Below are positions 9,046 through 16,844 of a stretch of DNA of 64,000 bases, piece after piece. This DNA comes from Azoarcus sp. PA01 (lineage in GTDB: Bacteria > Pseudomonadota > Gammaproteobacteria > Burkholderiales > Rhodocyclaceae). How positions within the stretch are numbered: the first letter of the stretch is position 1; each line of letters begins with the position of its first letter. Position numbers and translations under genes: made by a program. The notes beneath the pieces are model-generated. The model was given only the letters and a program-made list of their open reading frames with translations. It was not told the origin of the DNA and made no database searches. The stretch spans positions 1,178,001 to 1,242,000 of the forward strand of contig LARU01000002.1 of assembly GCA_001274695.2 (NCBI GenBank), in the 5' to 3' direction.

Positions 9046-10125
9046 TCAGGACGTCTGCGCCCCCGCGGCCGTTTCGCCATGGAAAGCGACCACGTGGTCG
9101 GCATCGAGGCGGATTCCGATGGTCTCGCCGACGGGGTGGTCGTGGTGGCTCGCAACGAGGGAAAGCACCCGGGCCCCGCTCTTCAGTTTCAAGGTGTAGA
9201 GAAACTCCGCACCACGGAAAGCCTTGCCCACGACCTGCGCTTTCAAGTCGCTCACGTCGTCGAGCACGACGTCGTCCGGGCGTAGCAGGACATGTACCGG
9301 GCAGCCGCAGGGACAACCGGCGATGCATTCTTCGGGGACGGAACCGTCCAGGACCCCGAGCTCGATTTCCACCTGACGTGGGCCGCGCACCGCGCCCGGC
9401 AGGAATACGCCTTCACCGATGAAATCGGCGACGAAACGGTTCGCCGGGCGATGGTAAAGGTGATACGGCGAGTCCCATTGCTGAATACGGCCTTCGTGCA
9501 TGACTCCGATTTCGTCTGCGACGGCGAAAGCCTCGTTCTGATCGTGCGTGACGAGAATCGCCGTCGTGCCGGTCACCCTGAGGATTTCGCGCACCTCGCG
9601 CGACAGTCGCTCGCGCAGATGCACGTCCAGATTCGAGAACGGTTCATCGAGCAGCAGAATCTGCGGCTTCGGCGCAAGGGCCCGCGCCAACGCGACGCGC
9701 TGCTGCTGACCGCCCGAAAGCTCATGCGGGAACGCACGCGCCAGCGCGCCGAGGCCGACCGTCGCGAGGACCTCCGAGACGCGCGCCGATCGAGCTTCAG
9801 CGGACTGCCGATGCAGTCCGAATCCGACGTTGTCGGCGACCGAGAGATGCGGGAAAAGGGCATAATCCTGGAACACCATGCCGACGCCGCGCCGTTCCGG
9901 GGGTATGTGGTGGCCAGGACTGCTGACTACCACGCCGCTCAGGACGATTTCGCCTGCAGCGATCCGTTCGAACCCCGCAATGCAGCGCAACACCGTGGTC
10001 TTGCCGCAGCCGGAAGGGCCCAGCAGGCACGCGATGCTTCCTTGATCCAACGAGAACGATAGCGATCTGACGACCGGCCGATCGCCGTAAGCGTACGAGA
10101 CGTTTCTCAGATCCAGCAATGGCAT
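9046..10125 (-). CDS. fbpC: ABC transporter ATP-binding protein, FbpC-like (iron type)
   Basis: A 359-residue ATPase. Walker A GPSGCGKTT (about residue 36), Q-loop in VFQDYALFPHL, signature LSGGQQQR, Walker B ILLLDEPFSNLD and H-loop VTHDQNEA are all intact. The C-terminal 110 residues form a TOBE-like regulatory domain, as in ferric-iron and polyamine importers. This domain carries an unusual cysteine cluster, C-x3-C-x-C-x-C (CIAGCPCGC, about residue 268). No permease or binding-protein gene is adjacent, so partners must lie elsewhere. A Fur-like AT-rich site lies 46-73 bases upstream of the start, so iron repression and iron transport are the best guess. Spermidine or sulfate transport cannot be fully excluded. 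Confidence 0.78.
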   Translation of the reverse strand: MPLLDLRNVSYAYGDRPVVRSLSFSLDQGSIACLLGPSGCGKTTVLRCIAGFERIAAGEIVLSGVVVSSPGHHIPPERRGVGMVFQDYALFPHLSVADNVGFGLHRQSAEARSARVSEVLATVGLGALARAFPHELSGGQQQRVALARALAPKPQILLLDEPFSNLDVHLRERLSREVREILRVTGTTAILVTHDQNEAFAVADEIGVMHEGRIQQWDSPYHLYHRPANRFVADFIGEGVFLPGAVRGPRQVEIELGVLDGSVPEECIAGCPCGCPVHVLLRPDDVVLDDVSDLKAQVVGKAFRGAEFLYTLKLKSGARVLSLVASHHDHPVGETIGIRLDADHVVAFHGETAAGAQTS

Positions 10126-10170
10126 GGGAGCAGGCGTCTCCTACCAAGAGCAGGTGGCGGGTTTGCACAA

Positions 10171-10198
10171 ATGAAATTAATTATAATTCTCATTCTCA
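10171..10198. promoter_or_regulatory. Fur-box-like AT-rich operator
   Basis: A sharply AT-rich stretch (AAATTAATTATAATTCTCAT within it) in otherwise GC-rich DNA, built of overlapping ATTAAT/ATAATT/TCATTC hexamers as in Fur boxes. It lies 46-73 bases upstream of the FbpC-like gene and about 225 bases upstream of the plus-strand exported protein gene. It fits a Fur-controlled promoter for the ABC ATPase. The match is by eye only. Confidence 0.5.
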
Positions 10199-10421
10199 AA
10201 AAGGCGATGATTCCGTCCACCATTCGCTGGAGCGCAGACCGGATGGTCGGATCACGAGATGAGCCGGAGTGCTTTGCCGTGGCGCCGCCGGTGACGGCAA
10301 CGCAGCCAGGACGCCGGTACCGCTGCGTTGCAGTGCGTCAGCCGCCCCTGCCGGGACAGCTGACCCACCTGTCAAGATGAATGCGACTTGTTATCATATG
10401 CACAAAAACCCGGAGCAAAGA

Positions 10422-10802
10422 ATGAAAAAACCTGTCGTCATCACAGCGATCCTCGCCGCGATCGCGTTCGTTCCGCCCGCCTTCGCCTCCGGAGCAGCCG
10501 AACCGATCAGGCATTACAAAGGCGAACCGGCAAAGACGCTTCCTGAAGCCGTAAAGACCTTTTCCGAATACAACGCCAAGCTCGAAGCCATTCTCAAGGG
10601 CGATGTCAGCGATGCCGCGATCGCCGACGTGCATGAGTTGACGTACACGCTCGAAAACGCACTGGGGAAAATGAACGAGGAATTGACGAAGCTCGCCGAG
10701 ACGCTGGAGAAGCTGCATCAGGCGTCCGAGAAGCTGGATCGCGAAGCCGTCATCCAGCACGGCGACGAATACCTTTCCGTTTCCCGGCAGGTCGTGAAGT
10801 AG
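10422..10802 (+). CDS. Exported helical hypothetical protein
   Basis: A 126-residue protein with a clear signal peptide (MKKPVVITAILAAIAFVPP, cleavage probably after AFA near residue 22). The mature part is highly charged and predicted helical, with regular Leu/Ala spacing in residues 45-120 (for example KLAETLEKLHQASEKLDREA), like a periplasmic helical bundle or short coiled coil. The start follows GGAG ten bases upstream. No cysteines and no metal motifs are seen. It lies beyond the Fur-like site, divergent to the FbpC-like gene, so a link with iron is possible. The family resembles small DUF-type periplasmic proteins; I do not recognise a function. Confidence 0.7.
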   Translation: MKKPVVITAILAAIAFVPPAFASGAAEPIRHYKGEPAKTLPEAVKTFSEYNAKLEAILKGDVSDAAIADVHELTYTLENALGKMNEELTKLAETLEKLHQASEKLDREAVIQHGDEYLSVSRQVVK

Positions 10803-11088
10803 AGGAGTGCGCGACTCTCGCCGGCTGCGGCGAGCCGGCCCGTCATCGCGAAGGCGCCGTGCATGCCCCGTTCAGCAACGGAACTGAAGGCTGTTCGCGA
10901 TGCCGCGTGCAGCCCCCACGAAGCTGGTCGGAACTTTTCCCCGTCGACAATCCGTGTGACGCGCCAGGCGCCGCACCTCCCGCCTGAACGCGACGTATCC
11001 GTATCGATTGACTGGTCAGTTCAGGCAGACCGCTCCCTGACGCGTTTGACGATGCCCGGATACTGGAAGGTTATTTCGAGGAAAAGGA

Positions 11089-11583
11089 ATGAACAGTCTT
11101 CGAGGGGCGCTCGGTGCCGCGCTCGCCTGCGTGGCACAAGCGGCAGGGGCGGCCGACCCTGCCGAGTGTCGGCACATCGACGAAGACGCCGCACGGCTGG
11201 CCTGCTACGACGAGGCGTTCCGAAGCGCGCCGACGGAAGTCGGCGCCGAGCAATACACCGCGGTCGACTTTCGCGAGCTGTGGGTCAACCTCAGTGGCCA
11301 CAGAGGGAAAAAAGTCGAAGTCGAAGGCGAGATTTCCACGTTGGCCGAGCCCGGCCTCGTGTCCTTGGGGAAACGCTTGCCGAGCGCGAACACGATTCAG
11401 GTCAAAACCGACCAGCTCGACCGGGCGCTACGCCTGCGGATCCTCGAAGCCTGCAACCGTTCTTGCGCGGTGATCGTGAAAGGCGTGGTCTCGACGCGCG
11501 GCCAGAACCACATCCTCGCCGATGACATCGTGTTCAAGAAAGCGTTGACCCCGCAGGAGCGCCGCGAGCAAGGGCGGCGATAG
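11089..11583 (+). CDS. Exported hypothetical protein with a DxxxRLACYDEAF motif
   Basis: A 164-residue protein with a signal peptide (residues 1-22, ending in AGAA). The mature N-terminus has two cysteines around EDAARLACYDEAF, a motif seen at the start of several periplasmic proteins of proteobacteria, likely forming a disulfide with CRH upstream. Residues 55-150 look like an OB-type beta-barrel (EVEGEISTLAEPGLVSL), with a second cysteine pair, CNRSC, near residue 123. The start at 11089 has AAAAGGA just before it. It is a single gene with no clear partner. The function is unknown; nucleic-acid or small-molecule binding by an OB fold is only a guess. Confidence 0.68.
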   Translation: MNSLRGALGAALACVAQAAGAADPAECRHIDEDAARLACYDEAFRSAPTEVGAEQYTAVDFRELWVNLSGHRGKKVEVEGEISTLAEPGLVSLGKRLPSANTIQVKTDQLDRALRLRILEACNRSCAVIVKGVVSTRGQNHILADDIVFKKALTPQERREQGRR

Positions 11584-11723
11584 TCACGACGGAATCGGCA
11601 CCGCGCCCTTCACGTCGGCTGCGGCCAGCTCGCAGCACTGGCCACTATTGCGATTGCGGGAAATCGGCGCGGTGACGACACCGCCAGGCGCAGGGACGCG
11701 GTGACGGCGGTTCCCAGTGCCGG

Positions 11724-12059
11724 TCAGCCGCCGGCGCTCATGCGGCGGCACTCCTCGGCGCAGCGGCGACAGGCCTGAGCGCACTCCTGGCAGTGGGCAT
11801 TCTGGTGCTTCGCGCACTCGTCGCCGCAGGCTTCGCAGACAGTCGCGCACAACTGGCAGACCTGCTTCGCAAACTCGCTGTCGCGCGCCATCGAGCCCGC
11901 TGCGAGGCGACAGACCGCGGCGCAGTCCATGTCGAGCGCGATGCAGCGCGCCATCATCTTGACGTCGGGCTCCTGCAGGCAGGCCGTCGAACAGTGGTCG
12001 CAAGCGTCGGCGCAGGCGTTGCAGGCTTCGACGCACGATGCGTATTTCTGATGAGCCAT
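11724..12059 (-). CDS. Four-helix cysteine-rich copper-storage protein (Csp3-like)
   Basis: A 111-residue protein with 19 cysteines spaced mostly as CxxxC and CxxC along predicted helices (for example CVEACNACADACDHC at the start and CQECAQACRRC near the end). This is the pattern of the DUF326/Csp family, whose four-helix bundles hold many Cu(I) ions. There is no signal peptide, so it should be cytosolic like Csp3 and not exported like Csp1. The start at 12059 follows GAGGTGTCCC before ATG; longer frames are unlikely. It is monocistronic. A large copper-resistance island lies about 22 kb away in this window, which fits a copper-handling role. Confidence 0.85.
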   Translation of the reverse strand: MAHQKYASCVEACNACADACDHCSTACLQEPDVKMMARCIALDMDCAAVCRLAAGSMARDSEFAKQVCQLCATVCEACGDECAKHQNAHCQECAQACRRCAEECRRMSAGG

Positions 12060-12478
12060 GGGACACCTCTTCAGTGAGTGGAAACGCCGGCTGCGCGGGA
12101 TCCGGCTCGAAAACCGCCCGCGCGAAACGCATTTGCCGGTGCGGCTGCGCGAGCAAGAACGGGTCCGCGGCAGGACACGCAGCAAGGGTCGCGCGACAGT
12201 CGGCGTGATCCACGGCGAGCACCGACGTCGCGTCCGGGGCCGCGCAGCAGATTTGGCGCGCTGCGGCCGGCAGGTCTTGCATCGGCCGGAAAATTCTGCA
12301 CCCGCCCAACTCGCCGGCAGGCCGCTGCTGCACCGCAGTTTTCCGGCTGGTCAGCGGACTAGCGGGGCGTCGGGGTCGGTCTGCGGGAGCGGGGACCGCT
12401 CGACCAGCGGGATCAGGGGTGCGGGATTACGGAAGGGCAGTTGTCCAGCGGAGCACGCAGCGCGGCAGCGTGCGCACG
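12060..12478. other. Gene-free interval
   Basis: About 420 GC-rich bases between the Csp-like gene, which starts at 12059 and reads away, and the end of cobC at 12479. Open frames here are shadows with no ribosome binding site or family pattern. I see no cobalamin riboswitch (no B12-box-like stretch) and no clear terminator. The 60 bases nearest 12060 probably hold the promoter of the Csp-like gene. Confidence 0.5.
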
Positions 12479-13507
12479 TCATGCCATCCCCGAATCGTTG
12501 CGCGCCGCCGCGCCCGTCAGCGCACGAATTGCCGCTTCAAGGCGTTGCCAGTCGTTTTCCGCTCCGGGCAGGCCGAAGCGCAACCCTTGGCAGTCGGCAG
12601 CGGCGAAATGGCGAACCAGGATGCCCTGGCGTGCCAGCGCAGCGGCAATCGATTCGGCGGCCGCAGTGGGCAGCCAGACGAACAGTGGATGCACGCGCCG
12701 CTTGCCCTGCGGGTCGAGCGGTGCGAGCAGCCCGGCGAGCCGTGCGCTGGCTTCGGCAAGCGTGCGCCGCATGGCGTCCTGCCAGGCGGTATCGGCGAGC
12801 GCGCGGCGCGCCACCGTGCGGGCCGGGCCGCACAGCGGCCACGGGCCGGCCGCTTCGCGCAGCGCGGCAAGCAGGTCCGGCCGGGCGGCGACGAAGCCGA
12901 CGCGCGCGCCGGCGAGGCCGAAGAACTTGCCGAGCGAGCGGAGGACGATCAGGTTCGGCAGGCGAGCGCCGGCCAGCGTGATCACTGAAGCTTCGGGCGT
13001 CGCGTCGATGAAAGCTTCATCGACGACCAGATGGCCACCACGCGCCTGCAGGCGTTCGGCGATGTCGATCAGGACCGCCGGCGCGATACAGCCGGCATCG
13101 GGATTGTTCGGCTGGCAAATCACGAGCGTATCGAGCGCGTCCGCGACCGCGGGCAGCGCCGCGGCCGCAAAGCGGGTCACTGCATGGCCGGCGCGCTGCC
13201 AGTGATGCGGATGTTCGGCGTAGGTCGGCGCGAGCACGCCGACGCGACCGCGCGGCAGCACGAAAGGCAGGCCCTGGATCGCCGGCTGCGAGCCGGCCAG
13301 CGCCACCAGCCGCGCAGTGCCGTAGTACGCCGCTGCGGCGTCGAGCAGGCCGTCGTCGTCTTCGGGCAGACGCAGCCAGTCTTCGGCCGCGATCGCCGGC
13401 ACCGGATAACCGTGCGGACTGATGCCGGTCGACAGGTCCAGCCAGTCGGCTTCCGGGATTGCATAACGCCTGGCCGCAGCGCGACGCCGTCCCCCGTGTT
13501 CAAGCAT
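12479..13507 (-). CDS. cobC: Threonine-phosphate decarboxylase (aminotransferase fold)
   Basis: A 342-residue PLP enzyme that makes (R)-1-amino-2-propanol phosphate for the cobalamin lower-loop linker. The PLP lysine is in [10 protein letters not shown] (about residue 208), preceded by VVDEAF, and CQPNNPDAG marks the substrate/PLP loop near residue 146; these match the CobC/CobD decarboxylase branch of class I/II aminotransferases. The N-terminal [13 protein letters not shown] is also typical of this branch. The start at 13507 overlaps the cbiB stop (ATGCTTGA), so the two are translationally coupled. A longer frame with another N-terminus runs through cbiB in the wrong frame and is rejected. 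Pathway: late adenosylcobalamin assembly. Confidence 0.88.
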   Translation of the reverse strand: MLEHGGRRRAAARRYAIPEADWLDLSTGISPHGYPVPAIAAEDWLRLPEDDDGLLDAAAAYYGTARLVALAGSQPAIQGLPFVLPRGRVGVLAPTYAEHPHHWQRAGHAVTRFAAAALPAVADALDTLVICQPNNPDAGCIAPAVLIDIAERLQARGGHLVVDEAFIDATPEASVITLAGARLPNLIVLRSLGKFFGLAGARVGFVAARPDLLAALREAAGPWPLCGPARTVARRALADTAWQDAMRRTLAEASARLAGLLAPLDPQGKRRVHPLFVWLPTAAAESIAAALARQGILVRHFAAADCQGLRFGLPGAENDWQRLEAAIRALTGAAARNDSGMA

Positions 13508-14534
13508 TGAGCGCTCCCCGGACCAGCGCCAGCAGGAAACCGGCGAGCAGCCACAGGGCGATGCCGCGCCGAACCAGCGCGAGCGCGCGGCGGATGTCGG
13601 CTGCCGTCGGCGCCGCGCCGGCGCCCAGCGTCGGGCGGGCCTCGCGCTGCCCGTGATACACCGCTGGGCCACCCAGCCTCACTCCGAGGCTGCCGGCGCC
13701 CGCGGCCATCACCGGGCCGGCGTTCGGGCTGTCCCATAGCGGCGCCTGCGCGCGCCAGCACGCCAGCGCCCGCCCCCCGCGGCCGAGCGCCGCGTACGTG
13801 AGCGCGCAAAAGCGGGCCGGCAAGTAACCGAGCAGATCGTCGACACGCGCCGCCGCCCACCCGAAGTGAAGGTAGCGTTCGTTGCGGTAGCCCCACATCG
13901 CGTCGAGCGTATTGGCGAGGCGGAAGAGCAAGGCGCCCGGGCCGCCGAGCAACGCGAACCAGAACAGCGCGCCGAACACCGCGTCGCTGCCGTTTTCCAG
14001 CGTCGATTCGACGGCGGCGCGCGCCACTGCCGGCTCGTCGAGCGCCGTGGTGTCGCGCGAGACGATGCGGCCAACCGCTTCGCGGGCGGCGGGCAGGTCG
14101 CCGGCGTCGAGCGCGTCGGCGATCGGCACGACGTGTTCGCGCAGGCTCTGCGCGCCAAGCGCGAAGTACAGCAGGACGACATCGAGCGCCACCGCGAGCC
14201 AGGCCGGCGCGATACTGCGCAGCCCCAGCGCGACGCCGGCGAAAGGCAGGACGGCGAGCGCCCACGCGGCGATGCCGGCTTTTTTTTGCCGGGTGGGCCG
14301 GCTCGGAAAGCGGCGCAGCGCCGTTTCGATGCGTTGCGCCAGCCGGCCGAAACCGACCAGCGGATGAAAGCGACGCGGTTCGCCGAACACACGATCGAGC
14401 CCGACGGCGACGAGCGCGCAAAGCGGCAGCTGCAGCAGCTGCAACAGTTCGACCGCGGCCGTCAGGAATTCGGCATTACCGGGCCCGGTGCCGAGCAGAT
14501 GGACGATCCCGGGTGTGGAGATTACTGACGTCAT
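13500..14534 (-). CDS. cbiB: Adenosylcobinamide-phosphate synthase CbiB with odd N-terminal extension
   Basis: A 344-residue membrane protein that joins adenosylcobyric acid to aminopropanol (phosphate). Typical CbiB motifs are seen: [18 protein letters not shown] at about 45-62, [20 protein letters not shown] near 160-180 and a membrane-spanning C-terminus. The first 29 residues ([19 protein letters not shown]) look like the SAM-binding start of a uroporphyrinogen-III methyltransferase, not CbiB. A later GTG start near residue 28 may be the true one, since the SD before 14534 is weak. An eight-A run in the coding strand (around 14280-14287) is a possible slippage site. The stop overlaps the cobC start. 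Confidence 0.85.
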   Translation of the reverse strand: MTSVISTPGIVHLLGTGPGNAEFLTAAVELLQLLQLPLCALVAVGLDRVFGEPRRFHPLVGFGRLAQRIETALRRFPSRPTRQKKAGIAAWALAVLPFAGVALGLRSIAPAWLAVALDVVLLYFALGAQSLREHVVPIADALDAGDLPAAREAVGRIVSRDTTALDEPAVARAAVESTLENGSDAVFGALFWFALLGGPGALLFRLANTLDAMWGYRNERYLHFGWAAARVDDLLGYLPARFCALTYAALGRGGRALACWRAQAPLWDSPNAGPVMAAGAGSLGVRLGGPAVYHGQREARPTLGAGAAPTAADIRRALALVRRGIALWLLAGFLLALVRGALNA

Positions 14535-14652
14535 GGGTTCAGCTCACGGCAGCCGGCTCGGCCAGCGGCTCTTCGAAATTGTTCAGGGGCAGGCCGAGCC
14601 GCTCGGCCATTGCGGTCGGCTCGTACGCCGGGGAAAAGTCCGAGCCGCGGCT

Positions 14653-15099
14653 TCAACCCGGAATTTCCGGCTCGACGAGCCGCGCCAGATGCTCGAGGGA
14701 CTCCTGCCACCCGAGATAGCAAAACTCCGGCGGAATCGCCTCCGGAATGCCTTCCTGCACGATCTCCACCTCCGTCCCGCAGGCCACCGCGCGCAACGTG
14801 AGCGTCATCACCATTTCGCCGCGCAGGTTCGGGTCGTCGAACCTGTCGGTGTGGCGGATGCGCTCGTTCGGAACGAGTTCCAGATAGCTGCCGCCGAAGG
14901 ACTGACTGTTACCCGTGCCGAAATTCCTGAACGCCATCCTGAACGTGCCGCCAACCCTGGCATCCAGGTGGTCGACCTTGCAGGTGAAGCCGTTCGGCGG
15001 CAGCCATTGGGCGAGCGCTTCCGCATCGAGGAAGGCCCGGTAGATCTTCTCGGGGTTTGCGCGCAGCACGCGGTGCAGGCGGACAGTACCGGTAGGCAT
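14653..15099 (-). CDS. SRPBCC/AHSA1-family protein
   Basis: A 148-residue START-like fold protein of the activator-of-Hsp90-ATPase-1 type. It has LRANPEKIYRAFLDAEALAQWLPP at the start (written here as the family's entry helix), the GGTFRMAF strand in the middle, and a C-terminal GWQESLEHLARLVE helix. Such proteins bind hydrophobic ligands in a deep cavity; the ligand is unknown. The start at 15099 follows AAAGGAG with good spacing; the in-frame ATG fifteen bases upstream overlaps that site and is rejected. It is a single gene between cbiB and a repeat-bearing gap. No operon partner suggests its task. Confidence 0.8.
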   Translation of the reverse strand: MPTGTVRLHRVLRANPEKIYRAFLDAEALAQWLPPNGFTCKVDHLDARVGGTFRMAFRNFGTGNSQSFGGSYLELVPNERIRHTDRFDDPNLRGEMVMTLTLRAVACGTEVEIVQEGIPEAIPPEFCYLGWQESLEHLARLVEPEIPG

Positions 15100-15272
15100 G
15101 ATCTCTCCTTTCATCGGGGTTGGATTCGGGGCCGTTGCCGCCTCTTCTCATACTTGGTCGCGGCAGCTTAATAATACTGGCGGATGTAGCTATACGCCTT
15201 CTCGAACAGCTCCTCCTCCGCGTGCAGCTTGTACTTGAAGGCGCGTTGCACCGCCACACCGCTTCCCAGCAT

Positions 15273-15346
15273 CCGCTCCAGGACTCCCCGTGGGGAACGT
15301 TTCTTGCCTCCGCTCCAGGACTCCCCGTGGGGAACGTTTCTTGCCT
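15273..15346. repeat. 37-bp tandem repeat, two copies
   Basis: A 37-base unit starting CCGCTCCAGGACTCCCCG is present twice with no visible mismatch (15273-15309 and 15310-15346), followed by a partial third start (CCGCTC). Each unit contains the palindrome TCCCCGTGGGGA. It lies in the 400-base gap 15100-15499, where I see no convincing gene. A short minus-strand frame through the repeat ends in a normal-looking C-terminus (LFEKAYSYIRQYY at 15171-15209) and may be a gene remnant. Confidence 0.8.
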
Positions 15347-15499
15347 CCGCTCGTTCGTGAACCCGCACCGGCCCCTTGACGGCCGGCGGGCGAGGCCGAC
15401 GCTGTTGCCGTCATCGCTGGCGACGGTGTCGATGGTGCCAACTTGACGAAGCCGGAGTCGTTGTTCCTGTTGTTGCAGCGGCCGGCAAGGAGGACTGGA

Positions 15500-16675
15500 A
15501 TGAGAAACCATGCGAGTCGCGTGACGTCGGCCATCCGCGGTTTCAGCCTCGGGATGCTGGCGATGTATCTGTTCGATCCCGATGTCGGCAGGCGCCGGCG
15601 TGCGCTGGTCGTCGACCAGTTCGCGAGCACACGCAACCGGTTGACCCACTTCGCCGACACCGCGTACCGCGACGCGGTCAACCGCAGCTACGGCGTCGCG
15701 GCCCGGCTGCGCCCGAGTGCCGGACGGAGGCAGCCGATGACGGCGCATCAGGTCGAGGAACGCGTGCGGGCACGCATCGGCAGGGTCGTGCGCAATTCAC
15801 ATGCGCTCAGGGTACAGGCGCGCGACGACGGCACGGTCGTGCTGTCCGGCCCGGTGCTCGCGAGCGAAGTGAACCGGCTGATGAGCGCAGTGTGGTCGGT
15901 GTCCGGCGTCACCGGCATCGAAGACCAGTTGCAGGTGCACGAGCAGCCGGGGAACGTTTCCGCGCTGCAAGGGGCGCTGGCGCACGAAGGGCGCCGCGGC
16001 GCGGGAATGGCCGAAACCTGGCCGCCTTCGATCCGGCTGCTCGCGGGGATTACCGGCGGCGCGCTCGCGCTGGCCGGGCTGTCGCGCAGCCGTCCGTTCG
16101 GCATGGTGCAGGCGCTGCTCGGCGGTGCGCTCGTCACGCGCGCGGTGGCAAACCGCAAGCTCGGCGAAGTCGCCGGCAGGGCCGGCCCGCGCAGCGTCCA
16201 CATCGACAAGGAAATGTTCATCGCCGCCCCGCCCGAACGGGTCTTCGACTTCTGGCAGCACCAGGAGAATTTCCCGCAGTTCATGCGCAACGTCGAGGAA
16301 GTGCGGCCGACCGGCGAAGACTGCTGGCACTGGAAAGTCGCCGGCCCGTTCGGCCCGGTCGAATGGGACGCCCGGATCACCGAGCGTGAACTGAACCGGC
16401 GTCTCGCGTGGCATACGGTCCAGGGCGCACCGGTCGAAAGCGAAGGGCATGTCGACTTCGAGCCCGCCGGCGAAGGCACGCGGCTGCGCGTGTCGATGGA
16501 CTACGCGCCCGCTGCGGGGGCGATCGGCCATGCGGCAGCGCGGCTGCTCGGGCGCGATGCGAAGACCGAGATGGACGAGGACCTGATGCGCGTGAAGTCG
16601 TTCCTCGAAACCGGTGTCGCCGCACGCGACTCGGCCGCGGGGCGCGCAGCCGAAAACACGCCGCGGTTCCACTGA
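15500..16675 (+). CDS. BON-domain and SRPBCC (polyketide-cyclase/dehydrase) fusion protein
   Basis: A 391-residue protein. Residues about 80-150 form a BON domain (VRARIGRVVRNSHALRV, then TVVLSGPVLASEVNRLM), a lipid-associated fold. Residues 175-215 hold one or two hydrophobic helices with glycine-rich turns. Residues about 235-370 are an SRPBCC domain of the cyclase/dehydrase type (IAAPPERVFDFWQHQENFPQF). The start at 15500 lies after AGGAGG; the upstream in-frame ATG is less supported. The N-terminal LGMLAMYLFDPDVGRRRRA is common to membrane-linked proteins of this kind. The likely location is the inner membrane. The function is unknown; envelope stress is a guess from the BON domain. Confidence 0.75.
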   Translation: MRNHASRVTSAIRGFSLGMLAMYLFDPDVGRRRRALVVDQFASTRNRLTHFADTAYRDAVNRSYGVAARLRPSAGRRQPMTAHQVEERVRARIGRVVRNSHALRVQARDDGTVVLSGPVLASEVNRLMSAVWSVSGVTGIEDQLQVHEQPGNVSALQGALAHEGRRGAGMAETWPPSIRLLAGITGGALALAGLSRSRPFGMVQALLGGALVTRAVANRKLGEVAGRAGPRSVHIDKEMFIAAPPERVFDFWQHQENFPQFMRNVEEVRPTGEDCWHWKVAGPFGPVEWDARITERELNRRLAWHTVQGAPVESEGHVDFEPAGEGTRLRVSMDYAPAAGAIGHAAARLLGRDAKTEMDEDLMRVKSFLETGVAARDSAAGRAAENTPRFH

Positions 16676-16721
16676 GCGCAATCCCGAGCGGGTCGCTACC
16701 GACTTTCGGCCGCACAAAAAC

Positions 16722-16745
16722 AACGGCCGCCTCCGGGCGGCCGTT
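16722..16745 (-). terminator. Intrinsic terminator for the xanthine-dehydrogenase-type operon
   Basis: AACGGCCGCC and GGCGGCCGTT make a perfect ten-pair stem with a TCCG loop. Read on the minus strand the stem is followed by GTTTTTGT, giving a U-rich tail, so it should stop transcripts leaving the minus-strand operon that ends at 16845. It may also block the plus-strand gene ending at 16675. Confidence 0.7.
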
Positions 16746-16788
16746 CTGCACAGGACTGGCGAAACTATTAAGGCGGTAATCAAATAGA

Positions 16789-16830
16789 ACCGTTCGCCCT
16801 GAGCTTGTCGAAGGGCTCAGCCCGAACGGT
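16789..16830. repeat. REP-like palindromic element
   Basis: ACCGTTCG (16789-16796) pairs with CGAACGGT (16823-16830), and inside it CCCTGAGC pairs with the GGGCTCAG region around the core GAGCTTGTCGAAGGG. This core is a widespread intergenic REP-type sequence. Related copies lie at 21066-21235, on the other side of the 16845-20671 operon. Confidence 0.8.
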
Positions 16831-16844
16831 ATTTGGTTGCCGGG

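Noticed and set aside
10171..10380. 69-codon plus-strand frame starting in the AT-rich site
   Set aside because: It begins inside the Fur-like box, has no ribosome binding site and no family pattern.
11584..12333. Longer minus-strand frame around the Csp-like gene
   Set aside because: It runs in another frame than the cysteine-rich protein, lacks motifs and has no good start.
13500..15099. A cobalamin riboswitch for the cbiB-cobC genes
   Set aside because: I looked for a B12-box-like stretch upstream of cbiB and found none.
15168..15368. 66-codon minus-strand frame across the tandem repeat
   Set aside because: No ribosome binding site and half of it is repeat-coded; kept only as a possible remnant.
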